The notes under the pieces: model-generated
Seen by the model: the letters and a program-made list of their open reading frames with translations, nothing else
The model's database searches: none
What the model was told of the DNA's origin: nothing
Assembly: GCF_011047135.1 (NCBI RefSeq)
Contig: NZ_CP049255.1
Span: 1,054,001-1,118,000, forward strand
Source: Microbacterium endophyticum
GTDB taxonomy: Bacteria; Actinomycetota; Actinomycetes; Actinomycetales; Microbacteriaceae
Reading direction: 5' to 3'
DNA: 64,000 nt
Part shown: one piece after another, positions 9,051 to 16,936 of the stretch
Layout: each line of letters starts with the position of its first letter
Numbering within the stretch: the stretch's first letter is position 1
Translations under genes and position numbers: made by a program

Positions 9051-10319
9051 ATGGCCCGCCTACCCACGAGTCCTCGCGCTGATAGTCACTATCGTCTCGT
9101 CGGGGCCACACTCTTCGATGGCACGTCAGCCGACCCACTCGCTGATGCCGAGGTCGAGGTCGCCCGCGGACGAATTGTCTACGTCGGCAGGCGCCGCCGC
9201 CGCGACCCGGCTGGTGTCACCGCGATCGATGTCAGCGGCGGCTATCTTACGCCTGGGTTTATCGACACTCATGTGCACCTCAGCATGAGCACGGACGTTC
9301 CCACCGAGCAGCAACGATCGTGGTTCCCCGAAGAGCACGTCATCGCAGCGCTGGGAAATCTTCATGCCACGGTCGATGCGGGTGTCACGACTGCACGAGA
9401 TTTGAGTGGGCTCACTCCGGGCTACCGCTCGAGTATCGCTGCGGGCAGTATTATCGGGCCCCGCCTGCACCTCGCCATCGCTATGCTCTCGCCGACGGGA
9501 GGCCATGCCGATCCAGTGATGGCGAATGGTTCGCTCCCGCTCTGGGCAGAACGGGCCACTACTCCGGGTTGGGCCGTCGTGGACACGATCGACGATGTCG
9601 TGAAGTCAGTGCGCGCGCTCGTGCGCACTGGTGCAGACGTCATAAAAGTATGCACATCCGGCGGAATGAGCTCTCCTCATGATGATCCGGCCGATCGAGG
9701 ACTCCCCCTAGAGCACGTTGCAGCGATCGTGGCCGAACTCGGCGGTCGCCAAGGTCAACCGGTTGCGGCGCACGCGCAGAATGACGCGGGTGCGCAGGCA
9801 GCTGTCCTCGGCGGCGCGACGAGCATCGAACACGGATACGACCTGTCCGAGAGCACCGTGGCGAGCATGATCGAACGCGGCACATTCCTCGTACCGACAC
9901 TCAGCACGCTTCTGCGGACCGGATGGAGCGCGGCAGAAGAAGACCCGCGACGCGCACGCGCCATCACGTCGATTCGGGATGCGCTCAGCGCAGGGGTGCG
10001 AGTTGCCCTCGGGACGGATGCTGGCATCCACACGCACGGGAGAAATCTGGTTGAGCTCAGTCATCTCGTTCGGGCCGGGTTGAGTCCCCTAGAGGCCCTC
10101 CGCGCCGGAACGCTGGGCGGCGCCGAACTCATGGGACTCGATGGCGACGTGGGATCAATCGAGGTCGGAAAAGTGGCCGACCTCGTCCTCATCAAGACAG
10201 ATCCGATGTCGGACATCGCGGCCCTCGGTGACCCGAGATCAATTCGACTAGTCGTGCAGGCCGGACGAGCGGTAAAAGACGTGGATGATCTCTACCCGAG
10301 TTTTGATGCGCTCACGTAG
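9051..10319 (+). CDS. Metal-dependent amidohydrolase (imidazolonepropionase/prolidase-like)
   Basis: A 422-residue cytoplasmic hydrolase of the amidohydrolase superfamily. Metal-site residues are visible in order: GFIDTHVHL (HxH near residue 75), ADVIKVCTSGG (candidate carboxylated Lys near 198), VAAHAQND and TSIEHGYDLS (two His near 241 and 261) and GTDAGIHTHG (Asp near 321). The C-terminus has the usual GSIEVGKVADLVLI beta-sandwich strand. The set resembles the Xaa-Pro dipeptidase-like or molinate-hydrolase-like branch, which cleaves amide or carbamate bonds. As the last gene of the importer operon it probably acts on the imported compound or a derivative. Its stop overlaps the convergent hydrolase gene by 8 bp. 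Confidence 0.85.
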   Translation: MARLPTSPRADSHYRLVGATLFDGTSADPLADAEVEVARGRIVYVGRRRRRDPAGVTAIDVSGGYLTPGFIDTHVHLSMSTDVPTEQQRSWFPEEHVIAALGNLHATVDAGVTTARDLSGLTPGYRSSIAAGSIIGPRLHLAIAMLSPTGGHADPVMANGSLPLWAERATTPGWAVVDTIDDVVKSVRALVRTGADVIKVCTSGGMSSPHDDPADRGLPLEHVAAIVAELGGRQGQPVAAHAQNDAGAQAAVLGGATSIEHGYDLSESTVASMIERGTFLVPTLSTLLRTGWSAAEEDPRRARAITSIRDALSAGVRVALGTDAGIHTHGRNLVELSHLVRAGLSPLEALRAGTLGGAELMGLDGDVGSIEVGKVADLVLIKTDPMSDIAALGDPRSIRLVVQAGRAVKDVDDLYPSFDALT

Positions 10320-10992
10320 ATGCGGCAAGCGCACGCACTATGACGTCGAGCACACGTGCGGGAGCCGCGTGGGGAACAGCGTGGCTCGATTCAACCTCGA
10401 TGACGTACGCACCGGCACGTGCCGCCATGTCACGTTGAGCCTCGACGCGAATGTGCTTGTCTCTCGTCGCCAACAGGTACCACGCCGGTAGATCACGCCA
10501 TGCAGGTTCGCCGGTGAGATCAGTAAAGATGGCGTCTGCCGACTCCCGGTGGTCTTCTTCCCGTCGATCCCACACTTCAGCGGGGACGTCCCATGCGAGC
10601 GCCTCTCGAGCAGCGGGACTATCGCCCCAAAGCCACTCGCCGTTTGGCCCGCGGGTCATGAAGGATTCGACTTCAGCTGCCGGATAGCGTGTGACGATAT
10701 CTTGAACTGACTCCCCTTGATCGGGAGCGAAAGCGGCGATGTAAACCAGCCCGCGCACTCTCTCGTGGCGGCCAGCGTTGCTAATGACAGCCCCTCCATA
10801 AGAGTGCCCCACCAAAAGAATGTCGTCTCCTGCCGCTTCAATGATCTCGATGACCCGCTCGACATCGTCTCGGAGGGACTGTGAGGGATTATCGGCAACA
10901 GAAAAAGTAAGACCCTCCGCTTCGAGCAGCGGAGTGACGAGTGACCAGCTTGCGGGGCTGCCGCCGGCGCCGTGAACGAGAACAACGTGCAT
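10312..10992 (-). CDS. Alpha/beta-fold hydrolase (esterase-like)
   Basis: A 226-residue hydrolase. The oxyanion region LVHGAGGSPASW is at residues 5-16, the nucleophile elbow GHSYGG places Ser64, and SSHAVPHAAP near residues 202-211 provides the candidate catalytic His. The size and motifs match the plant methylesterase/EstC-like group of small esterases. It is the last gene of a three-gene reverse operon, 3 bp after the deaminase-like gene. The substrate is unknown; ester, lactone or amide hydrolysis would fit the surrounding genes. Confidence 0.85.
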   Translation of the reverse strand: MHVVLVHGAGGSPASWSLVTPLLEAEGLTFSVADNPSQSLRDDVERVIEIIEAAGDDILLVGHSYGGAVISNAGRHERVRGLVYIAAFAPDQGESVQDIVTRYPAAEVESFMTRGPNGEWLWGDSPAAREALAWDVPAEVWDRREEDHRESADAIFTDLTGEPAWRDLPAWYLLATRDKHIRVEAQRDMAARAGAYVIEVESSHAVPHAAPARVLDVIVRALAAST

Positions 10993-10995
10993 TTC

Positions 10996-11454
10996 TTACT
11001 CCTGTCGGTGCGGCTTTGACGCGCCGCTCCATACGCGCGTGCGCTTCGCGGGGAGCAGATCACTCACCGTCATCTCGACGATCTCGTCACCCTGCGTCAC
11101 CCAAACCCTCGCGCGGGGCCAATAGTCTGCTAACAGGTCGGCACACACTCCACACGGTTCGATGACGTGCGTGGTGCCGCCCTGCCGTCGTAGCAAACTG
11201 ACGATACTCACAACTTCACCGCCGTGCGCGATTGTGTTGCCTGCCGCAACGCCTTCCGCGCACACGGTACTTCGACGCGCAGACCCATCCACGTGCACGC
11301 CCGTCTCAATTCGGCCGTCGCGCGTGCGCATCGCAGATGCCACTTCGTGACGCCCGGGCACGTAGACAGCGTCAAGTAGCTCACGCGCGACGATCATCAG
11401 CTCCGCATCTTCGGGAAGCATGGTGGGCGGTGTTGATGCGAGTGGACGAGTCAC
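10996..11454 (-). CDS. Cytidine-deaminase-fold protein
   Basis: A 152-residue protein with the zinc deaminase signature: Cys65-Ala-Glu67 (TVCAE) and PCGVC with Cys101 and Cys104. Cytidine deaminases normally bind the ribose with a GVNVEN-like segment; here the equivalent stretch reads TGVHVDG, so the substrate may not be cytidine. The length fits the homotetrameric cytidine/blasticidin-S deaminase class. It shares an ATGA overlap with the upstream amidohydrolase gene, so it is likely part of the same catabolic step set, perhaps deaminating a heterocycle or amidine. That role is inference. Confidence 0.8.
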   Translation of the reverse strand: MTRPLASTPPTMLPEDAELMIVARELLDAVYVPGRHEVASAMRTRDGRIETGVHVDGSARRSTVCAEGVAAGNTIAHGGEVVSIVSLLRRQGGTTHVIEPCGVCADLLADYWPRARVWVTQGDEIVEMTVSDLLPAKRTRVWSGASKPHRQE

Positions 11455-12227
11455 TGGTCTTGACCGGTCTCGATACCGAGGATACGAGCGAAGTTTTCGC
11501 CTTCGATGAGCGCGCGGTCGGCCTCATCCGGCACTGCCTTCGCAATCTTGAACCGCTCGAGGTCGAAGTCAGACCCTGGCCATTCCGAGCCCATAAGGAT
11601 CTTCGACGGGCCTAGTCGCGCATACGCACGCTTGACGTCAGCCATCAGCGTCGCCGACGTCTCTAGATACACGTGCGGTTGGCGCTCCGCAACGATGATC
11701 GCTTCGGGAACGTTCCAGACAGCGCCCATATGGGCGATGATCGTCGGGACGTCTGGGTGGCCTTTCGCGATCTCCTCAATAGCGAGTGGTGCACAAAACG
11801 CGTCGTCCAAAGCGTTCACGAGCACGACCATGCCGTGTTCTGCACACGCGTCGAACACTGGATCCAAGAGTCCGTGATCAGCGACGTGATACCCGTGCAT
11901 ACTCGGGTGAAGCTTCAGTCCTCGAATGCCTGCCTCCGCGAGGCGGCGAATCTGGTCGATCGCATCATCTGCCTGCGGTAGAACCTGCCCGAATCCGATG
12001 AAGCGTTCCGGATGGGATGACTGCAGACCGATAATGAATTCATTCTCGATACGTTGCGCAAGCGAGCACACCATCGCCATGTCAACGTTCGCGGCGTCCA
12101 TCCGGTCGAGAATCCGCTGTGGATCAAAGGGCACGTACTCGGGAGGCTGCTGGCCGGGTCGCGCACCCGTGAGGTAGTCAGAGCGTCCCCGAACATCCTG
12201 TGTTGTGTTGTACGCGTCAATGATCAC
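11451..12227 (-). CDS. Amidohydrolase family 2 protein lacking the HxH motif
   Basis: A 258-residue protein with the TIM-barrel pattern of the ACMSD/amidohydrolase-2 family: GIRGLKLHPSMHGYHV, VPTIIAHMGAVWNVPEA, VYLETSATL and ILMGSEWPGSDF. The N-terminus reads MIIDAYNTT where the family normally has IDAHxH, so both His of the first metal motif are absent. The His of IIAHMG and the acidic residue of GSEWP remain. It may be a metal-independent or single-metal lactonase-like enzyme or may have lost activity. It is first in a reverse operon whose promoter region carries the island operator. Confidence 0.8.
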   Translation of the reverse strand: MIIDAYNTTQDVRGRSDYLTGARPGQQPPEYVPFDPQRILDRMDAANVDMAMVCSLAQRIENEFIIGLQSSHPERFIGFGQVLPQADDAIDQIRRLAEAGIRGLKLHPSMHGYHVADHGLLDPVFDACAEHGMVVLVNALDDAFCAPLAIEEIAKGHPDVPTIIAHMGAVWNVPEAIIVAERQPHVYLETSATLMADVKRAYARLGPSKILMGSEWPGSDFDLERFKIAKAVPDEADRALIEGENFARILGIETGQDQ

Positions 12228-12296
12228 GATCAGTCACCTTTCTGATGTCTTTTCGTAGCGGAGAAGGCCATGCGAAGACCCTGCCACATCCCGGAA

Positions 12297-12324
12297 TGGA
12301 TCCATAGTAGCCTTAATCGTATAC
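12297..12324. promoter_or_regulatory. Predicted GntR operator pair between divergent genes
   Basis: TGGATCCA begins at 12297 and a weaker CGTATAC begins at 12318, 21 bp apart. It lies in the 113-bp gap between the reverse amidohydrolase gene (start 12227) and the forward RidA-like gene (start 12341). The second half-site has the GTATAC form rather than GGATCC, so this is the most diverged pair of the six. Confidence 0.5.
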
Positions 12325-12340
12325 ATATTTTGGAGAGCTC

Positions 12341-12832
12341 ATGACGACACCAGAAGATCGCGTAAAAGAACTAGGGCTTGATATCCCCGATTACTCCGAC
12401 CCGCCATTCGGGCGACGATACGGACGGATGAAGCCGTTCCATCGCATTGGTTCGCTCATTGAACTCGCGGGCCTCACCCCGGAGAACCGGGTCGGCGACC
12501 GGCTGAATCCCGGCGTGGTCAGCGTCGATGTCTCGATCGAGGAGGGCTACGCTGCGGCGCGCCTCACCGCAATTCATACCTTGGGCATGATCCGTTTGGC
12601 CGTTGGCTCGTTGAACAACGTCGTGAGCTTGTCGCGCGCCCTGTGTTTCGTCGTCTGCCCGCCGGGATTCGAGGACCTGCATCTTGTGTCGAACGGAGCG
12701 ACCGATCTACTGCTCGACGTCTTCGGTGACGAAGTGGGCAGCGTCGGACGCGCATCGATCGGCGCAACCGCGCTGTCACGCAACAACTGCTTCGAACTGT
12801 GGCTGAGCCTCGAGGCGACTCCTACATCTTGA
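12341..12832 (+). CDS. RidA family protein (YjgF/YER057c/UK114)
   Basis: A 163-residue protein with the RidA-like segment LVSNGATDLLLDVFGDEVGSVGRASIGATAL and the upstream helix NNVVSLSRALCFVVC. RidA proteins hydrolyse reactive enamine/imine intermediates released by PLP enzymes and amine oxidases. The N-terminal extension and the GDEVG-type segment place it with the longer Atu1372/SO1404-like members rather than E. coli RidA. TTTTGGAGAG precedes the ATG. In an island with several amine oxidases an imine deaminase makes sense, and it sits beside the shared operator. Confidence 0.82.
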   Translation: MTTPEDRVKELGLDIPDYSDPPFGRRYGRMKPFHRIGSLIELAGLTPENRVGDRLNPGVVSVDVSIEEGYAAARLTAIHTLGMIRLAVGSLNNVVSLSRALCFVVCPPGFEDLHLVSNGATDLLLDVFGDEVGSVGRASIGATALSRNNCFELWLSLEATPTS

Positions 12833-12837
12833 CGTCA

Positions 12838-12884
12838 CCGAGAGCGCTGTCCGCGCGGCTAGGCCGCGCGGACAGCGCTCTCGG
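12838..12884. terminator. Strong bidirectional hairpin overlapping the stop of the ABC ATPase gene
   Basis: A perfect 22-bp stem (12838-12859 with 12863-12884, starting CCGAGAGCGCTG) closed by a 3-nt loop. It sits between the convergent RidA-like and ABC ATPase genes. The last eight codons and the TAG stop of the ATPase gene (stop 12859-12861) lie inside the hairpin. There is no long T tract, which is common in actinobacterial terminators. Confidence 0.85.
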
Positions 12885-13917
12885 TTGATGATGCTGCTTT
12901 GATGACGTGCACGTGCGATGCATCGCTGCAGGCGACGCGTACAACGGCTCCAGCGCTGAGAGAAGCTGGGTCGATCGTGGTCGGTAGCGAACAGACGATC
13001 TTGCGCCCCGCTGAGGTCAGAAGTTCGAGGCGGTATCGCGTGCCCTGGAAACTCACCAATCGCACGATGCCCTCGATAGACCAGGCCGGGGCGGGCAGAT
13101 CAGAAGTCACGAGGGCAAGGTCTTCGGGACGAATCACCGCGATATCGTGGGCGCCCGAGGGCGTCTCGTCGATGAGTTTGCCATCCACCGTCGGCAGAAG
13201 ATTTGCCTCGCCAAGAAAGCTCGCGACATATTCATCCACGGGGCGCCGATAAAGCGCTTCGGGTGAGTCAACCTGTACGAGAAGCCCGTCTCGCATAATC
13301 GCTACACGGTCAGACATCGTCAAAGCTTCGGTCTGATCATGGGTCACTGAGACTGTTGTAATGCCAACTTTTCGCTGAATGCGCGTGATCTCAACCTGCA
13401 TCTGTTCACGAAGCTGTTTATCGAGAGCGGCCATCGGCTCATCGAGCAGAAGGATGCCTGGATCGGCCGCGAGCGCGCGAGCAAGTGCGACCCGCTGTCG
13501 TTGACCGCCCGAAAGCGATGCGGGCGATCGATCGCTCATGTCTGAAAGCTGAACAAGCGACAGCATCTCGTTCGCAACATCTTGGCGTGCCTTTCGCGGG
13601 CGCCGTGCGGCCCGCAGTGGGAATGCAACGTTTTCACCGATCGACATGTGCGGAAAAAGCGCGTAGGACTGAAAAACCACCCCGACATTGCGTTTCTGCG
13701 GCGGCATGTCTTCCACATTGAGGCCATCGAAGAGAACATGCCCGGAATCGGCACGTTGCAGCCCTGCAATCACGTTGAGCAAGGTCGACTTACCCGAGCC
13801 ACTCGCGCCCAAGAGCGTGACAAATTCGCCTGGGCGCACGTCAAGAGTGACCCCTTTGAGCACATGATTGTGCCCAAGCGTCACATTGATGTCTGAAATC
13901 GAGAGCGCGATCGTCAT
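12859..13917 (-). CDS. ABC transporter ATP-binding protein, PotA-like
   Basis: A 352-residue ATPase of the spermidine/putrescine/iron class. Walker A GASGSGKST is at residues 37-45, the Q-loop in VVFQSYALFPHM, the signature LSGGQRQRVALARAL near 137, Walker B ILLLDEP and the switch TVSVTHDQTEAL. The C-terminal 100 residues (IAVIRPEDLAL onward) form a TOBE-type regulatory domain. It energises the two permeases encoded upstream, with whose genes it overlaps by 4 bp. It is the last gene of the importer operon and its 3' end forms part of the terminator hairpin. Confidence 0.92.
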   Translation of the reverse strand: MTIALSISDINVTLGHNHVLKGVTLDVRPGEFVTLLGASGSGKSTLLNVIAGLQRADSGHVLFDGLNVEDMPPQKRNVGVVFQSYALFPHMSIGENVAFPLRAARRPRKARQDVANEMLSLVQLSDMSDRSPASLSGGQRQRVALARALAADPGILLLDEPMAALDKQLREQMQVEITRIQRKVGITTVSVTHDQTEALTMSDRVAIMRDGLLVQVDSPEALYRRPVDEYVASFLGEANLLPTVDGKLIDETPSGAHDIAVIRPEDLALVTSDLPAPAWSIEGIVRLVSFQGTRYRLELLTSAGRKIVCSLPTTIDPASLSAGAVVRVACSDASHVHVIKAASSTESAVRAA

Positions 13918-14792
13918 TCGACGACTCCTTCGAGGTGAGGTTGGTTGGGTCGTGCGCGGGGCCGACGTCGCCTGCGCGCCCGCGCCGCGTTCGTCAGCGG
14001 AATGATCGCCAACACCACGATGGCGAGCAATGACACGAGTGTCGATGCAGCGGTGAGCTCAGGCGAAAACGCCTCTTGCGACGCGTGCAGCATCCGCAAA
14101 GGGAGGGTCTGCATGCCCGGCGGAAGGAGGAAGACTGCGAGGACCACTTCGTCGAACACGACGATGAAGGCAAACAGCATCCCCGACAACACGTAGGGCA
14201 GCAAGGATGGCAGCTCGACTTTCCAGAGGATGAGCGGCCAGCGGGCACCAAGTGTCGCGGCTGCCGGCCGCAGGGAGGGGTCGATGCGGGCAACACCACC
14301 GGAAACGATGACAAACACGTACGGGAGTGCGATCAGGGCGTGGCCGAGTATGAGCGAAACGAGGGTGCCCCGCAGAAAATCAAGGCTCGAATTCACGCCG
14401 TAGAGGCCGACCGCGTATGCGATAGGCGGCAGCGCTATCGGAACAATGAACATTGTGCGAAGCCACCGCTGAGTCGCCCTGCTCTTTACTCGGGTGATGC
14501 CTACAGCCCCGGCAACTCCCAGAACAGTGGCGATAGCCGTCGAAAGCGAAGCTGTCCACAGCGAGAGAACGAACGATCCCATCCAGCCTTTATCAGTCAG
14601 CACCTCCGCGTACCACTGCAGCGAGAACCCCTCCGGCGGGAAGTTGATGAAGCTGCCTTCGGTCCACGATGTCGATACCAAAATCAGGAAGGGGACGATG
14701 AGCAGGAGGCTCGTGAGCGCCGCGATGAATGCGATAGGCCAGCGATACCAACCCAACGAGCGTCCAATAGTCGTAGCCACGATCAGCCCCAC
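13914..14792 (-). CDS. ABC transporter permease, PotC-like
   Basis: A 292-residue inner-membrane protein with six predicted helices. The coupling loop reads AAATLGARWPLILWKVELPSLLP, a good EAA-type motif, and the periplasmic WTEGSFINFPPEGFSLQWY segment is typical of PotC. The Arg-rich tail (RARRRRRPRARPNQ) is cytoplasmic. It overlaps the preceding permease gene by 10 bp and the ATPase gene by 4 bp, so the complex subunits are translationally coupled. Confidence 0.9.
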   Translation of the reverse strand: MGLIVATTIGRSLGWYRWPIAFIAALTSLLLIVPFLILVSTSWTEGSFINFPPEGFSLQWYAEVLTDKGWMGSFVLSLWTASLSTAIATVLGVAGAVGITRVKSRATQRWLRTMFIVPIALPPIAYAVGLYGVNSSLDFLRGTLVSLILGHALIALPYVFVIVSGGVARIDPSLRPAAATLGARWPLILWKVELPSLLPYVLSGMLFAFIVVFDEVVLAVFLLPPGMQTLPLRMLHASQEAFSPELTAASTLVSLLAIVVLAIIPLTNAARARRRRRPRARPNQPHLEGVVE

Positions 14793-15655
14793 TTCTCACT
14801 GACTTTGAAGAGTCGATCGGCAATCAGGTAGACGAGCATTGTGCCGCCGACCAGCAAAATGCTCATGGCAGCACCAAGATCAGGTCGGTTGGCCTGGTTG
14901 ATTTGCGCGTTGATGACACCCGAAACCGTCAAGTTCGATGGACCCCCCAGAAGCAACGGAGTGACGTAGAAACCAAGAGACATGACGAACACCAAGACGC
15001 CGCCGCTAATCATCGCGGGAATAATTTGCGGCCAAGTGACTGTTCGGAACGTAAGCAATTCGCCGGCGCCGAACACGCGCGCCGCGTTGAGTTGCTCATG
15101 ATCGATCGATTGCAGCGCCGACATCATGGGAAGCACCGCAAACGGGAGCATGACCGCGATCATCGCCGGATACATGCCGATCGTCGTCTGATAGAAGTCC
15201 AGCGGCTCATCACGCAAGCCCAGCAGGTTCAGGAACCAGTACAGGGCACCTTTCGGCAGTTCCAAGAGCACCCAGCCGAATGATCGCACCATAACTGAGG
15301 TCCAGAGCGAAAGCAGGAGAGCGGCAAGCAGCGTCAGTCGGAGCCATAGGGGCGAACCCATGATCGCGAGCGCGTAAAAGGCTCCGAACACCATAGTGAG
15401 GAGCATGACAACTGCGGCCATAACCACTGTGCGCACGAGTGCCGCGGGGAACGCCGCGACATCGAACATCTCCATATATGCGCTACCACCAGTTTCGAAG
15501 GACTGGATGAGGAGCATCACAAGTGGCGCTCCTAGGGCGAGCGCAAAAAAGACGAGCGGTGGCCAGAGCAACCATCTCGACTCTGTAGCGCTGCCGGCCG
15601 CGCGCGCTGACCGTGACGCAGTTCGCACTGCCACGGTCACGGGTGTCGTAGTCAC
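14783..15655 (-). CDS. ABC transporter permease, PotB-like
   Basis: A 290-residue inner-membrane protein with six hydrophobic helices. The coupling loop (NAARVFGAGELLTFRTVTWPQIIPA) carries the EAA-type motif near residue 200, and the first helix is followed by a periplasmic segment beginning SFETGGSAYMEMFD. It pairs with the PotC-like permease. Ninety bp and a stem-loop separate it from the binding-protein gene upstream, so the permeases may be made in smaller amounts than the binding protein. Confidence 0.9.
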   Translation of the reverse strand: MTTTPVTVAVRTASRSARAAGSATESRWLLWPPLVFFALALGAPLVMLLIQSFETGGSAYMEMFDVAAFPAALVRTVVMAAVVMLLTMVFGAFYALAIMGSPLWLRLTLLAALLLSLWTSVMVRSFGWVLLELPKGALYWFLNLLGLRDEPLDFYQTTIGMYPAMIAVMLPFAVLPMMSALQSIDHEQLNAARVFGAGELLTFRTVTWPQIIPAMISGGVLVFVMSLGFYVTPLLLGGPSNLTVSGVINAQINQANRPDLGAAMSILLVGGTMLVYLIADRLFKVSEKWG

Positions 15656-15695
15656 AGGTTCAGGCTCCTGGATTGAAGGGAGAGCTTATGTGGAT

Positions 15696-15730
15696 GTGAG
15701 GGGTGGCGCCAGAAGACGACCACCCCTCAC
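15696..15730 (-). terminator. Intercistronic stem-loop after the binding-protein gene
   Basis: A perfect 11-bp stem (GTGAGGGGTGG at 15696-15706 with its complement at 15720-15730) and a 13-nt loop lie in the 90-bp gap between the binding-protein stop and the PotB-like start. In other ABC operons such hairpins stabilise the binding-protein message or partly stop transcription. It may be such an attenuator rather than a full terminator. Confidence 0.6.
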
Positions 15731-15745
15731 GTTGACTGGCCTGTT

Positions 15746-16816
15746 TTAGCCTGCGAGCCAGTCGGTGTAAGAGTTGACGAGGTCTTCGTAGTTCGCGCCG
15801 CGCCACTCGTCGTCCCAATAGATCAGGTTGGTGTGGTCGGGCGAGTTGACGATGTTCCCCTGAACGTCCTCCGACAGGTAGTCGAAGACTGCCGAGTTCG
15901 ATGGACCATACCCAGTGCGCTCAGTGAAGACGGCCTGGCGCTCGGGGTCGTTCATCCACTCTGCGAGCGCGATGACCTCATCGGTGTTCTCTACCTGATT
16001 CGATGCCACAAAGCCCGACGGCACGGCGAACGCCTCATTCCACTGAACGGTGACATCCTCGCCAGCGTTGATGAGCGCCTGGAACTGCCCAGTAACCGTC
16101 ACCGCGATCGCGACGCTACCACTCGTCAACAACTGCTGAGCCTCAGGGTATGACTGATAGAAAACGAGGTCATCACGGATCGTGTCGAGCTTTGCCGTCG
16201 CGCGCTCGATGTCGAGCGGATAGAGGTCTTCTGCCGCAACACCGTCTGCGAGGAGGGCAATCTCGTAGGACGCATCAAAGCTTCCCGGCGATCCTGGCCA
16301 CGCGCGCTTTCCGGGGAATTTGTCGGTGTCGAAGAAGTCGACCCAATCCTGCGGTCCACCATCGGGGAACGTGTCAGTCAACCACCCCTGGGCCTCGCCG
16401 AAGATGAACCCACCGATGTAGTACGGCTGCATATTTTCGGGCAACAGGTCTCCCTGGGCGCTCTCCGGGATCTCGAGAACGTTGGAGGTGTCAGGCAACA
16501 CATCGGATGCACCGGCCTGGAAAATGTCGTAGTCCGGGGAATCGCCGTCGAGGATGCCGAGGTAGATCGCATCCTCAATCGAAGTCGACACAACCTCAAC
16601 GCCGGTCTCGTCGTAGAAGCTGTCAAAGTATGCGACCTGGCGACTCTCGTTGGTCGGACCGCCATAGTCCGCCCAGATGATGTTTCCGCTGAGGTCCGAT
16701 GAAGCCGACGACTCCGTCGAGCCTGCGTCAGCTGAGCATCCCGCAACGAGCGTGAGAACAGCAGTGGCGGCAATTCCAACCGCTGCGACGCGGCGAATCC
16801 GTGATTTTCGTGGCAT
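15746..16816 (-). CDS. Polyamine-type ABC transporter substrate-binding lipoprotein
   Basis: A 356-residue solute-binding protein. The ATG at 16816 was chosen because AAGGAG precedes it and it opens a lipoprotein signal: MPRKSRIRR, a hydrophobic stretch and lipobox LVAGC with Cys27. Mature features such as GNIIWADYGGPTNESRQVAYFDSFYDETG and VTVTGQFQALINAGE match the PotD-like/family 1 proteins that bind polyamines, 2-aminoethylphosphonate or similar small cations. It feeds the PotB/C/A-like proteins encoded downstream. The operator pair lies 38-67 bp upstream, so expression is probably under the same control as the catabolic genes. Confidence 0.88.
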   Translation of the reverse strand: MPRKSRIRRVAAVGIAATAVLTLVAGCSADAGSTESSASSDLSGNIIWADYGGPTNESRQVAYFDSFYDETGVEVVSTSIEDAIYLGILDGDSPDYDIFQAGASDVLPDTSNVLEIPESAQGDLLPENMQPYYIGGFIFGEAQGWLTDTFPDGGPQDWVDFFDTDKFPGKRAWPGSPGSFDASYEIALLADGVAAEDLYPLDIERATAKLDTIRDDLVFYQSYPEAQQLLTSGSVAIAVTVTGQFQALINAGEDVTVQWNEAFAVPSGFVASNQVENTDEVIALAEWMNDPERQAVFTERTGYGPSNSAVFDYLSEDVQGNIVNSPDHTNLIYWDDEWRGANYEDLVNSYTDWLAG

Positions 16817-16854
16817 GTGGTGCACTCCTTGATGAGAGTCGGGAAGTGGTGCAG

Positions 16855-16883
16855 TGGATCCAATCTTTGCTGCTGTGGATCCT
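16855..16883 (-). promoter_or_regulatory. Predicted GntR operator pair, polyamine-type ABC operon
   Basis: TGGATCCA begins at 16855 and TGGATCCT at 16876, exactly 21 bp apart, in the 120-bp gap between the amidase stop and the binding-protein start. It shows that the importer has its own promoter although it follows the long catabolic operon in the same direction. Confidence 0.7.
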
Positions 16884-16936
16884 CTTTCGATATCCACCAC
16901 GTTACGGTCACGTAAATACGCCGCCGAACCGCACCC

